Source: Phoronis australis (Eukaryota; Phoronida; Phoronidae). From it: a stretch of DNA of 64,000 bases. The number at the start of each line of letters is the position of its first letter. Position 1 is the stretch's first letter. The translations under genes and the position numbers were made by a program. The stretch is taken from NCBI GenBank assembly GCA_002633005.1, contig NMRA01000894.1, positions 36,522-100,521 of the forward strand, given 5' to 3'. A model generated the notes under the pieces. That model searched no databases. It worked only from the letters and a program-made list of their open reading frames with translations, and was not told the DNA's origin. Below are positions 24,230-35,480 of the stretch, one piece after another.

Positions 24230-25433
24230 AAAATTGATTGGTTATTCCTTGCGCATCGATCGCGCGTGTGTGACAAAAGATCCAAAATTATTGCACCACG
24301 TGCGATTTTACTTGTGCCATTGTTCATTTTCACTTAATTTGCACGCGTTTTTCTATCCTTCATCCACTATGAACAAAATGATTTAAAATAAGTGGGGCAC
24401 GTGACTCTGTATCGCTACTTAATTTGTAAGCTTTTAGAGACAGTATCCTCTCACTTCGTCGGTATGTGCATTTATTTGGCATTCTAAGTTGAAAAACTTA
24501 TAATCGTTATTTACTTATGTCAAATTGTCAGGGTATACAGAATACGGATTTGAATACCTTGCTACAACAGCGGTGTGTTGCATACCGGGAAGATTCGTGG
24601 CTCGGACAATTGGCATTTAACACCGTAGAACTTTTAATAGCTAGCTATGCGAGTGTTTAGTGAATGCCTCAGGTGTGACATTTTAGCATTCAAAAACATG
24701 AAGTTAAAGACACCTACGTGCTAATAAAATCCAGGAATTATGCACCTTTATTCAAAATAATGGAGTCTTAACAAATTATATGCAGCTCTTTGTAATGTCC
24801 AAAAGTAAGGCCTTCGAAATATTGGGTAAATTTTCGATCAACAGGTCTTTGGATAGATGAGGTTCCGGACTATTTGGCTAACGAACTTTTGAGGCATCGG
24901 ACAGATGGGTAATTTTTCTGGCTAATTGTTCGTCAGAAAATTGGACTGTGGAACCAAAAAATTTTGTGACTAATGGGTCATAGCCGTGACAAATGGATTG
25001 TCGAAAAATTGGAATGTAACCACTAAGTCAAGATAGCTTTGACACACGAATTTCATAAGTAATAAAATAGTGAATCCTTTGAGTAAAATACAAAAAAAAA
25101 CGCTAGCTATTTAAATAACTAAACCAAGATATCACCAACAGTTAGAATCGTTTTGTACGTATTGTTTCGGAAATAGTTGAAAACTGTTGTAGAAATTGGA
25201 CCGTAAGAAACTCGTGAAGAAGTGAACAATAAATACCGAGTTTTTGTGAAGGCACGATCGCATCCCTTAAATTACAGTTGATTTATATTAAATGTACACT
25301 CGTGTGAGTTCTGTCACTTACTGAAATGGTGCTTTTTCCCTTTGTTAAGCAGGGTTCGGGAAGTCGTAAGACCTAAAACAAACCTTCATATACACGAACC
25401 GCATCTATGCAACTTCAATAAAGGAATTTGACC
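24230..25433. other. Non-coding, no recognised gene
   Basis: Only short spurious ORFs. Scattered GGACTATTTGGC- and GTCCAAAA-like phrases suggest old repeat material. Confidence 0.4.
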
Positions 25434-25699
25434 GCATACCAGTCTGGCTAATGTAGGACCTTGTCGACATACCAGTCTGGCTAATGTAGGACCTTGTCGA
25501 CATACCAGTCTGGCTAATGTAGGACCTTGTCGACATACCAGTCTGGCTAATGTAGGACCTTGTCGACATACCAGTCTGGCTAATGTAGGACCTTGTCGAC
25601 ATACCAGTCTGGCTAAAGTAGGACCTTGTCGACATACCAGTCTGGCTAATGTAGGACCTTGTCGACATACCAGTCTGGCTAATGTAGGACCTTGTCGAC
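25434..25699. repeat. 33-bp minisatellite, eight copies
   Basis: Near-identical units contain CATACCAGTCTGGCTAATG and AGGACCTTGTCGA. On the minus strand they keep one frame open as an 11-residue repeat (MSTRSYISQTG). Variation is almost nil, indicating recent expansion. Confidence 0.95.
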
Positions 25700-25825
25700 A
25701 AGTCTGTGCATATACAATTTCCCATGCCAGAAAAAACTTTTTTAAAGAGACCCTCCAGAAACCTGAAAAGGAGCCCCTCGCAAGCTACAGTGTATATCCA
25801 GGGAACACGTCCAAAAAAAACGCTT

Positions 25826-25875
25826 GTGTGCGTGTGTGTGCGCGCGCGCGCTTGCGTGTGTACACACAGGCACAC
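25826..25875. repeat. Alternating purine-pyrimidine (GT/GC) tract
   Basis: Mixed GT, GC and CA dinucleotides, including a run of alternating CG. Potential Z-DNA former. Confidence 0.75.
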
Positions 25876-25879
25876 GTAT

Positions 25880-27410
25880 ATACATATGCATAAATCTATA
25901 TTCCACATTAGGGGGACTGCATTTTTATTTTCTTGATTAAGGGGACCATTTTTATATTTCTCATTATTGGAGATTTTTGAACAAAAATCTGCATATAGGC
26001 TGAGTGAGGCTATGAATGAGGTCCAGAGTAGATATGAAGATGTTTTTTTGAAAAAAAAATATTAATTTTGAAATAGATAATTTTGGGGTCCACCTAATCA
26101 TGTTTTTATAATACGAACTTGATGTTAAGGTGCCCGAAATAATGTATATACACATCATCTTAGAGACCATCACTAATTTCCACTTTTCTTGCACATATTT
26201 ATAAAAGCAAAGACGTTATTCAGTGTTTTAATGTTGCAAAGTTCTTTTAAATTCTAACATATTCATGTTTCAATTTCATAATACCAGTACAACATTAGGG
26301 AGACCAAGGTGTATATATATTGTATATACATAAACCATAAGGTTATCAATATTGGTTTAACACATTACCTTAGTACATGTAAAAAAGCAAATTAAGTCAA
26401 ACGAGGGCTTTACTTATTTTCTTAACAAACAAAAGTATAAATGGGAAACATTAAGATGGCCGTCACCAATTCAGAACACAGTAAACACCTCCAAAAGGTA
26501 CCCTCAATAGTCCTAAGGTTCACACAGTAAACTCCTCCAAAAGGTTCACTCAATAGTCCTAAGGTTCACAAGTCGGACATATGCAGGCATTTTTAAAAGT
26601 CTACTCGGTAAGTTCCAATGGTCACAAATATAAACATGTGCGAGGGATCACAAATCCGAAAGTTCACAAGTTCCACAAAAATTAAGGGTTTCATTATTCA
26701 TATGACGAAATTTGCCCAACTAAACTGTTAAAATTAGACTACTGAATGTGTACAGCCTCCGCTATATTTTTAAAAGTCCATTGCAATGATGAAATATTCG
26801 AAACTGATGCTATTACACAATGAAATTGCACCATAATCATAATCATACATGGACGACTGCAGTTTATGCTATAAAGGCAGTTCAATATGTGTCTGAAATG
26901 TATTTCTATTTTTGCTGAGGTGTGTTAGTGTCACTGATAATTTAAACATTTCACCTTGTCTACCACCTCCCAATCAATGCTAAAATGGCTAAGAGTTCAA
27001 ACAATTATATTTAAGCACATACCAACAACTACAACAACAGTAACACAAGATTTTTCATAAAAATGTCTCGCCTATCACCAAGGTCGCTGACAACTGTTTC
27101 ATAGCTCTTCAAAATGAGCCTCACTTCCTACCATCCACATTTATAACAGCAATCACGTTTCAGCAAGACACAAGCACAAACGCATGATAGCTACAGATGC
27201 AAAACTTGAATACAGAGAAAAATATGGCGAAAATCACATGGTACAATGATATTTAGTTAAGGACAAAGGGGCAACCATAGCCGCTAGGAACATAATGTAA
27301 ACCTAGAATTAGACAGCACATTAGATAGAATTCTGTTACACATTACATAATGTTCTCTATAACAATCACCTTCCTCTAAACTCGGCTAACTATCTGGGTC
27401 TGCGAAACAA
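25880..27410. other. Intergenic with one 49-bp direct repeat
   Basis: No gene recognised. The segment around 26480-26570 holds two direct copies of a ~49-bp unit containing TCAATAGTCCTAAGGTTCAC. Confidence 0.5.
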
Positions 27411-27680
27411 TATACAGTAGCTGAGAGAGGAGTCATATTACTCAAACAATATATAGTAGCTGAGAGAGGAGTCATATTACTCAAACAATATATAGTAGCT
27501 GAGAGAGGAGTCATATTACTCAAACAATATATAGTAGCTGAGAGAGGAGTCATATTGCTCAAACAATATATAGTAGCTGAGAGAGGAGTCATATTACTCA
27601 AACAATATATAGGAGCTGAGAGAGGAGTCATATTACTCAAACAATATATAGGAGCTGGGAGAGGAGTCATATTACTCATA
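27411..27680. repeat. 39-bp minisatellite, seven copies
   Basis: Units contain AACAATATATAGTAGCTGAG and GAGGAGTCATATTACT. 39 is divisible by three, so the minus strand stays open as a 13-residue repeat (SNMTPLSATIYCL). Low divergence. Confidence 0.95.
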
Positions 27681-27689
27681 CCTCCAGAA

Positions 27690-28215
27690 GAAACACATGT
27701 TTAATATCCATCTTATTATGAATAGTGTATTCCAAGTGCATGTGTAAAGTCTAGTTCCACATTAGGAAAATATAAATAGACATACGTACACATTAGCTAC
27801 ACCATTCTAATGAACCAGTGCACTGTGCACAGTGCACACTGCACTAATATATCTTAGAAGTCCATTGAATCTGAACATGTTGGGTACATTCACATGGTGA
27901 AACACACACCATTTGACTACTCAATGATCCAGAAATTTTAAATGTGTGAATATAATACACTCAGGTGAATCTAATCTATGCCAAAAAACAAACCATTGAA
28001 TCCATGGAAAATCCCCCATATGCATGTAATGTAATGATTTATTGTCTAATTTCTGGTTATTCTCTTTATTATCAGTAAAAAAACCAAGTGATTTTCACCC
28101 ACTTATCAACATGCATGCTTTTCTGAAAACCAACAAAGCGTTGAAATTCAAATCATAAAATGCAAACACGACAATGAATACCAGGTAATTGCAGAATCCA
28201 TATTTGAAGTCACAC
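27690..28215. other. Intergenic, nothing recognised
   Basis: No gene, RNA or repeat apart from a short CAGTGCAC/GTGCACTG palindromic stretch near 27818-27845. Confidence 0.45.
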
Positions 28216-29786
28216 TTAAAGGCAAAGGCAACATTTTCATGTCATGTTAGCAAAAACAAAATTTGTTGATTATACTACACATAATTTTCACTTAATTACA
28301 GCTGTTCATAATTTAACTAATTGCTTGTCCTCCACTCGGGAAGTAACGTTTTGAGAGACAAGAATTTGGCGCCAATTTCTTTTCATATAGTCTGACTGTG
28401 ACAGCTGTCGAATCGATCAATGTTCTACCTCGGTTGTGATAAGTTTGGTTGTCGTTTTCTTTTGTTTACGAGTCAGTCAACTTGCAAAAATGTTGCTGCG
28501 CACCGGGATGTACTCATTATCGTCTCACACGCGCTTTGAGAGTACCTTTGTATCGCTTTCCCAAGGATGTCACGCTTTGCTGTACTTGGCTCGTTTGTGT
28601 GAACAACGCAGCATTACCCATTCACGTAACGTACAAAGCAGTGGAGGGTTACCGAGAGCGTGGCAAGCATTTTCTGCCATCAGGTTACGAGACAGATATG
28701 TACACTGAATTGAAGAAAGTCCCTGCGAAACAACGCCCGAAGAAGGGTGACATACCATCGCTGTTGATTCCTGGCAGTTCCCCGTCTTCACCCCCGAGAA
28801 GTGCGTTTTTGAAGCGAGAAGCCTCGCGAACAGTGGTCACTACAGTGACTAGAGGCACTACTGTCACCCGTGCCTCAGAACGTACCCCAGAGCGTGCAAT
28901 TCTGGGAACTAGCAGTGATTCACCCTATGCCGTTGTCTCTAGCCCAGAGCCTGTAAGCAGCCCTGTAGCGATGTTGAGCGGTGGGAGTGAAAAAAGGCCC
29001 AGTTTGACACCCAATGAAAAGGACAGTTCGTCGTCCAATGAACATATCAGTGGGCCAAACATTGATAAGTTTACTGTGGACTTGTCTAAAGTATCGGAGC
29101 TATTTAGAAGGTGCCAGGTGTGTGGCAATGGAGTAACATGGTGGGATGTAAGCAGTTTGGGTGCTCAGGTCACCATCCAGTGGGAGCCTGTCGCGGGACA
29201 CTCGGGCAAGTGGCATAGTTGTTCCTCTGTACATGGGATTCCTGAGGTCCACTTAACCATGTACAGTGGTGTGCTCTTCACTGGAAATACCTTTCAGTCG
29301 GTGAAGACAATGATGGACTTTGGAAAAATTAATTTTTTTTCGAAAACAACATTTAACTACATTCAAAATTCTTATTTAATTCCAGTTATCAATGACTCGT
29401 ACATCTCACAACATCCAGACGACTTGTTCGCGGAATATATGGAGAAGGGTGACTTGTCACTGCTGGGTGATGGCAGGTCTGACTCACCAGGGTGGTCAGC
29501 CAAATGCACCACACAAACTAATGGAGGAGGAATCTAAGAATACATGTAGAATACTTGTCGATGAGAAGTGGTGACGACAATTTTAGAAAAACACCACGAA
29601 AACAACAGTAGTACAGAACCAAATTGGCGCAAAGTTCTTGCCTCTGAATTGTCACTTCCGGAGTAGAGGACGAGTAGTTAATCAAATTATGAAAAGCTGT
29701 AATTAAGTGAAAGATATGTCTGGGATAATCAACGAACCTTATTTTTTTGCTAAAAATGACATAAAACAGGTTGCTTTTGCCTTTAA
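28216..29786 (+). mobile_element. TTAA-flanked DNA transposon with ~170-bp inverted repeats (Kolobok/piggyBac-type target site)
   Basis: 28216-28380 and 29617-29786 are diverged inverted repeats. They start TTAAAGGCAAARGCAAC and share TTGATTAT, TTTCACTTAATTACAGCT, TTCATAATTT and TTGGCGC. TTAA lies at both outer ends, as either target duplication or terminal sequence. The interior is one broken THAP-domain gene and lacks a complete transposase. Kolobok elements are known for TTAA targets and some encode THAP proteins, which makes that superfamily the best fit; piggyBac also targets TTAA. At about 1.57 kb this copy looks like an internal-deletion derivative. Confidence 0.85.
28449..29574 (+). 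pseudogene. Broken THAP-domain gene carried by the transposon
   Basis: The frame opened at 28449 reads a THAP-type zinc-finger start (CCAPGCTHY, then PLYRFPKD and TWLVCVNN). The expected C-x-x-H motif is ERGKHFLPSGYE: the third zinc cysteine is replaced by Arg (codon CGT, one transition from TGT). A Ser/Thr/Pro-rich linker follows. Next is a domain with CQVCG, YSGVLFTGNTFQSV, FFSKTTFNYIQNSYLIPVI and GDGRSDSPGWSAK, like the middle region of large invertebrate THAP-linked uncharacterised proteins. A frameshift at about 29500-29520 moves the conserved LMEEESKNT segment to the next frame, which ends at 29574 close to the right inverted repeat. A second frame from 28436 is a shadow. Confidence 0.8.
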
Positions 29787-29789
29787 AGC

Positions 29790-30660
29790 CTATCCTGAAC
29801 AGTAACACCTGTAAATTTGGATTCTACAGTATATTAAGAGCATCACTCTGAGCCCACTAGTTCCATAAATTGTCAAATGTAACTGCTAGGCGTATTGGTT
29901 TGCTTTTGTCTACATCACAGCGAGAATCACCTTTTAATTCAAACAGCTGCAAATAACACCTGCATGTAATGGTGTTCTATTCCGACCCCTATTCAATACA
30001 AATGTTATTGGCCTTTTGTTTTTGTGCAGAGATCTCACGGTAACACAATAGGGCGGGTTCAGCTATCATGTTACGGGCCAGCATGGGCTGATTAAACTCT
30101 CATTTTCTTACTTTGGTAAGGCTTTGCTAGGACTACCAGGTTAGCCCAATACATCTAAAATGACAAAGTTCTGTTGAAGTTAGGCTTTAACAAGTTGTGT
30201 AGCTTATTACATCATGACTTACGTTTCCATGACTACATACAAGTAAATTTAAAACAACTTTTGCAAACTTGCACTCGGGTTTCTCTTGCCCTTTTTCTTT
30301 CGTCGGAAACATTCGTCTTCATTCTCTTATATTGTTTTCTCACATTAAGGTTCTGGATCGACTTAAACTTGTGGATTTCAATGGATCTCATGCTGTCATG
30401 TTTGCCTGCAAAATAAATTAGGCTAAAATACTTCATACAAACGGCGATAATTGATCTGAAAAATGTTGTTAAACGTGCATTTCATTCTGCTTACTAGCCT
30501 AACAAAATACAATGTATCAAACTTGCAACCTCAAGAAATCATTTACTGCAGTTTCTGCCTCATAAAATCTTATAGCCCACAATGTTTACTATCTTTCAAA
30601 TAGGCCTAGTGTACAAAACATTTGCGTGCTCACTGTAACCTGTATTTGAATGCCATTCAG
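29790..30660. other. Intergenic, nothing recognised
   Basis: Short ORFs on both strands only. Confidence 0.45.
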
Positions 30661-30865
30661 TTATAAAGGCGTGTTATTCAGTGAATGCACAATAGATATT
30701 CAATGTTTGCCATTATAAAGGCGTGTTATTCAGTGAATGCACACTAGATATTCAATGTTTGCCATTATAAAGGCGTGTTATTCAGTGAATGCACACTAGA
30801 TATTCAATGTTTGCCATTATAAAGGCGTGTTATTCAGTGAATGCACACTAGATATTCAATGTTTG
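30661..30865. repeat. 52-bp tandem repeat, four copies
   Basis: TTATAAAGGCGTGTTATTCA begins units at 30661, 30713, 30765 and 30817. Copies differ by one or two bases. Confidence 0.95.
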
Positions 30866-33530
30866 TGCTCACTGGGCAAGCCTCCTTTTTTCGATGCATC
30901 AGAACTACTGCAATGCTCGTGGCTGATTGCACACAAGTAAATCTTGGTTTACCATGCAAAATCATCTGAGCAAATATAATGTCTTTAGCTTATTATGATT
31001 TCACCAAATCTTGATACTTAAGTAATTATCACAAGTTCTTAAGTTTTATGGGCACTTTTTGTCTTTACAAGAAGGAAATCACAACATTTAGTATTGTTTT
31101 CTTCAGAAAATATGCTAGTTATTGTGCAAGCATACACAATATACAGGTTATGATCTACCCTAAAGTTCATAAGAAGTCTTCCAAAATAAAAGCAATTTAA
31201 AGATTCGAAGCATTAATGGGATAAACACGTAACGTTCCTTGACTGGTTGTAATTGAAATGTCCCACTTGACATTATTCCGCCCAAGCGTGGAACATCTCG
31301 TGGGATATTATTTCACATACACCACGGTCTGTATGTTTGGTGTATATAATATGGGCAAACTATATTGTATAGTAATGCTTTATGTATAGTAATGCTTTAT
31401 GTATAGTAATGCAGACACAAAAATGGCAAAAAAAAGAAAAATAATAGTGTTGAATGCACATCATTGTTTTTAAATTGTTTGTTAATCAACGTATAACTAA
31501 ATCAGTCATGATGGGCTAATAAGGAAGATAAAATGCTAAAACACATTGCACTGACATGCAACAAAAGACAGTGACAAAGTGGAATGAAAGCAATGGTAAT
31601 GATGTCAATGGTTCCTTAGTCTATGGCTCTGCAAAGAAAACAAGCAAAATTACCTTTTGGCAGTTTTGTCAAACTTTTGTCAGCATTCGATGAGACATGC
31701 TCATTAGGTAAAACAGTCAACATACAGCATTTTCTGTACGATGTTATATGTATATAGAGAGAGGTTGAGAAATATTTTTGCCGCCAAATCGGACCTTCCT
31801 CTTTTCTAATGGAATTTTAAGAAACTTCAACAGTTTTCAATAGCCTAAAACTATAAAGGCATATGCATTGAAGATTAAATTTCTTTCCTCCACTGTGACC
31901 ATTCACCTCTAACTTCATTGCGCGCCGTAATCAAATGATCAATCAGCAAATTTTAAAATTTTGTAGTCATTTCAAACCTCGTTCCCAGCCAACACACTTT
32001 TCAGCCAATATTATCAATCTTATCTTGAAAGACAGAATGTTTGAACATTTTCACAGCGTCCTGCTTTCACTGCACTAAAACTAAGAAAGTCAAGTTTGAC
32101 CTCATTTAGTCACCAACATTAAATACTGCACATTATTAACGCACGAACTATGAAACTTGATAGTTACGAAATCTCTGTTCAATGGAAATAGACATCATGT
32201 ACTGCAAGACTGTCATCATGTCATGCGTGAAGTTATCTTACACAAAGGCATGAAATTCCGAGCTGTCTCAACAAATTGTTGTGTTTTGGGGAATTATCAA
32301 TACATAAATTTGTAATCTGTTGAAAAAATACCGATTTCATCTGTCCTTGTTCACATATGAAAGCTTACAAAGGCTTTCTTCACCTAAAATCAAGATGGAT
32401 CGAGTTACCCTGAAGGACCGAGGTGACAAATGCCTAATCTTGAGACAATGTGTGATTTTAGTTCTAGCATAACTGAGAAATTCAGCCAATGAGCAAGTGT
32501 ACTTAGTGTCGATATCCTTAGTTCGAAGTGTGCAATGATTTAAGATGCTTTTTGAAAATAATGAACGGGAGATGCAACGGAGACGATTGCCGGTGTTGGA
32601 GTTTGAGACAATAACCTAAGTATTTCAGTTTATTCAAAAATAAGGAAAACACCAAAACCGTTTGAAAAGCTATGTAAACTAGATGTAGTAATATACAAGA
32701 AAACTTCATACAGAAATAGATGGACTTCATATCCAATGAGGGTGGTCGACACAGTGCATGGAGCAACACCTGTCCAACTTTTGTTGAGACTAAGCCAGAA
32801 CTGAAGTGGGTTTTACTAGAAAGAAATGGACATTTGGCCGAGGTATTGAGCATCGAAACTGCATTGACTTTTGACATAATGCATTTTAATTTTTCAAAGT
32901 TTGTAAACGTGCCGGTGTACCTGAGTTAAGGAAGCTATGCACCCCTAATAAAATGTCGCCTTCATCTTGAAATGTCTAACTAGCAACTTTCAAGACATAT
33001 CTCTCCCTCTCTCTCTATAGATATATTCTAGAAGTCATGGCAAATCTAGTCATACTATTCTGAACACTTGTGTCATTCTTGTGGTCACGAGACAATCTGT
33101 TTTTTTAGAAAAATGATGTTTTTAAATTTGTAATTGAAAGGGAAAGAGCTCCTTGACCATCATTCAAAACTTTTTGTATTAAAAATTCGATAACAATGCT
33201 CACCTGGGATTTTAAGTTCATGATATTTTTAATCCCAAAAATAGGCTTTCCAAACAATAATGGAACACTTGATTCTAAACTAAACATAAAACATTATGTA
33301 AGCTTCAATACAAAAATTGAGACATGTCACAGAGATATTGTGCCATTGAGAAATTAAAACGATTAAAATCATTGTACTTTTTCTAGTAAAATTTTTACCA
33401 AAACCAAATGGCAACATTGCTACAAGAATCATAGTTTTGTGAATGGCATAGATTGCCTTGATTTCTAGCTTCAGACAATATATTCCATGATGGATTGATG
33501 GTACATGTATCTAGTAAATATTTTAAGATG
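30866..33530. other. Intergenic, AT-rich, no recognised gene
   Basis: Contains a 17-bp triplication (TATGTATAGTAATGCTT) around 31364-31412 and a CT-rich run near 33001-33016. No coding exon, RNA gene or transposon end that I can support. Confidence 0.45.
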
Positions 33531-33531
33531 A

Positions 33532-33812
33532 AGTAGACATTTAGTTACACATAACCTATACTAATGTAGACATTTAGTTACACATAACCTATACTAACGT
33601 AGACATTTAGTTACACATAACCTATACTAACGTAGACATTTAGTTACACATAACCTATACTAACGTGGACATTTAGTTACAAATGTAGACATTTAGTTAC
33701 ACATAACCTATACTAATGTAGACATTTAGTTACACATAACCTATACTAACGTAGACATCTATTTACACAAAACCTCTACAAACGTAGACATTTAGTTACA
33801 CATAACCTATAC
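33532..33812. repeat. 33-bp minisatellite, about eight copies
   Basis: Units read GTAGACATTTAGTTACACAT followed by AACCTATACTAAC. One unit near 33663-33683 is shortened. Confidence 0.92.
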
Positions 33813-33814
33813 TA

Positions 33815-35480
33815 ATCCAAACGTGTCTTGAAGATCCCAAATAATGTCATTTTGTCTTACCTGTGTTCTCTCTGGAATGTGATGAAATAACAACTTTAGT
33901 TTCAGTATAAAGAGGTTCATGCGGAAACCTGTAATACAAAAGATTTGGTCTGAATAGCCAAAATGTCCAACTGTGGACCAAAGAAGAACACACCATTAAT
34001 TCATCAATCTCAAAAACGCTGTAAACAGTTAGGGTTTTCCTTTTAAAAACATAATTTTGCGTACTATAAGGCAGACGAATGCAACTGCCATTTTTCACAA
34101 AAATACTTTATGTTTTGCAAGTTAATATGGCATGACAGAAACAAAACCAAACAATTGAAAATTCCTAACAGCATTTTTTGTGGTAAATTGTGAAGTTTTC
34201 ATTTAAAAATGTGTTCCATTACAATCGACCAAAGGGTTATTTTGGTATGAACGTACCTTTCTTAAACATAAAATTTTGAACAAAAAACCCGGTAACACAA
34301 TAATAATCAATCTAAAACGTATTTGTTACTCTCTGATCATTTTCAGGAAAATATATACTTTTGCTAGGAGACATAGCCTGGTTGTATGACGTGTGATAGA
34401 GAATGAAGATCACTAAATAAGAGCATAAAAATTTTGAGACATCCTGTTGAGAAAACAGATCAAGTTTGAGTCTAATACTGGAATAAAAACTTACAAAAAA
34501 TTAGCGACGTTGCGTTCGCATCTCATGGACCTCAGCTTGGCCTGTGACGTTATCGTTATTCTGGCCAATTTGTGGCGTTTTGATCAGACGGCGCGGCATT
34601 GATGTCAAAACACCATCCCATACGTGTGACAAAAAAAACTGGAAATCAAGTAAAAAGAAATCGAAACCAAAAAAGCTGAAATCTTCTTAAAAAAGGATAA
34701 TTCCAAGCCCTGTTCTGAGTTCATTCTAGGCGCTATTTGTCATGTGATACCAGCTGATTTTTGGAAAACCAGCAATAAAATAGTTTAACTGAATAGGGGT
34801 ACTGAGAATAAATGAATCTGACTGTTTATCAACAGTCAGATTTAAAACATTGATGAGCAGTATGTCATAGAGGTTATATCTCATTTATTTACTAAGCTTA
34901 CGTAGAAACTTATACAAATATGAGAACATCATATCTCAGATTGGATTCAAATGAAACTTTCAACACATGCGTTTGCTCCTCCCGCCAGAATGTTTATTAC
35001 CTGTGTGACTTGTTATTACCTGTGTGACTGTTTATTACCTGTGTGACTGGCCCAAGGTAAATATAAAAACTAGGGTGTCTTGATCATTCTATAAAATTAA
35101 GAACTGTGAATTACGTGGATATACTACAGACTAATGTCTCATAAGTTCTGACAACATTTGCTTAGAAGTGGGAGTCAACACGAGCAACAAACATGTTTGT
35201 ACACTGCCAAACATTCAGACATTAGAAGCATACAAACAAAAAGTAATTTTAAAGAAAATCAACATGAATTTTATCAAGCTTTGTCAAGTTTTTGGCAAAA
35301 GCCCTACTCAAAATCGTAACAAATTTTACAAAAGCACTGCACTGTCTTCAAACATGCTGTTTTTCAAAAAAAGATATTTATCAACTTTTTTGTAAAGCAC
35401 AATGGCAAGACTACTTGGCACATATGGCCCTTTTACAACTTTAAACCTCCTATGACCAAACGGTGAATGTCCCCTTCATT
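33815..35480. other. Region downstream of MMACHC, no recognised gene
   Basis: A lone ATTCCAAGCCCTG at about 34700-34712 matches the right end of the hAT-like element at 36948-37338, so a truncated copy may end here. TTATTACCTGTGTGAC occurs three times in tandem near 34992-35048. The MMACHC 3' UTR must lie in the upper part. Confidence 0.4.

Noticed and set aside
25405-25908. 167-codon ORF with 11-residue repeats
   Set aside because: Translation of the 33-bp minisatellite plus flanking GT/GC tract.
27386-27679. 97-codon ORF with 13-residue repeats
   Set aside because: Translation of the 39-bp minisatellite.
30661-30865. CRISPR-like or regulatory repeat array
   Set aside because: Simple head-to-tail 52-bp tandem repeat with no spacers.
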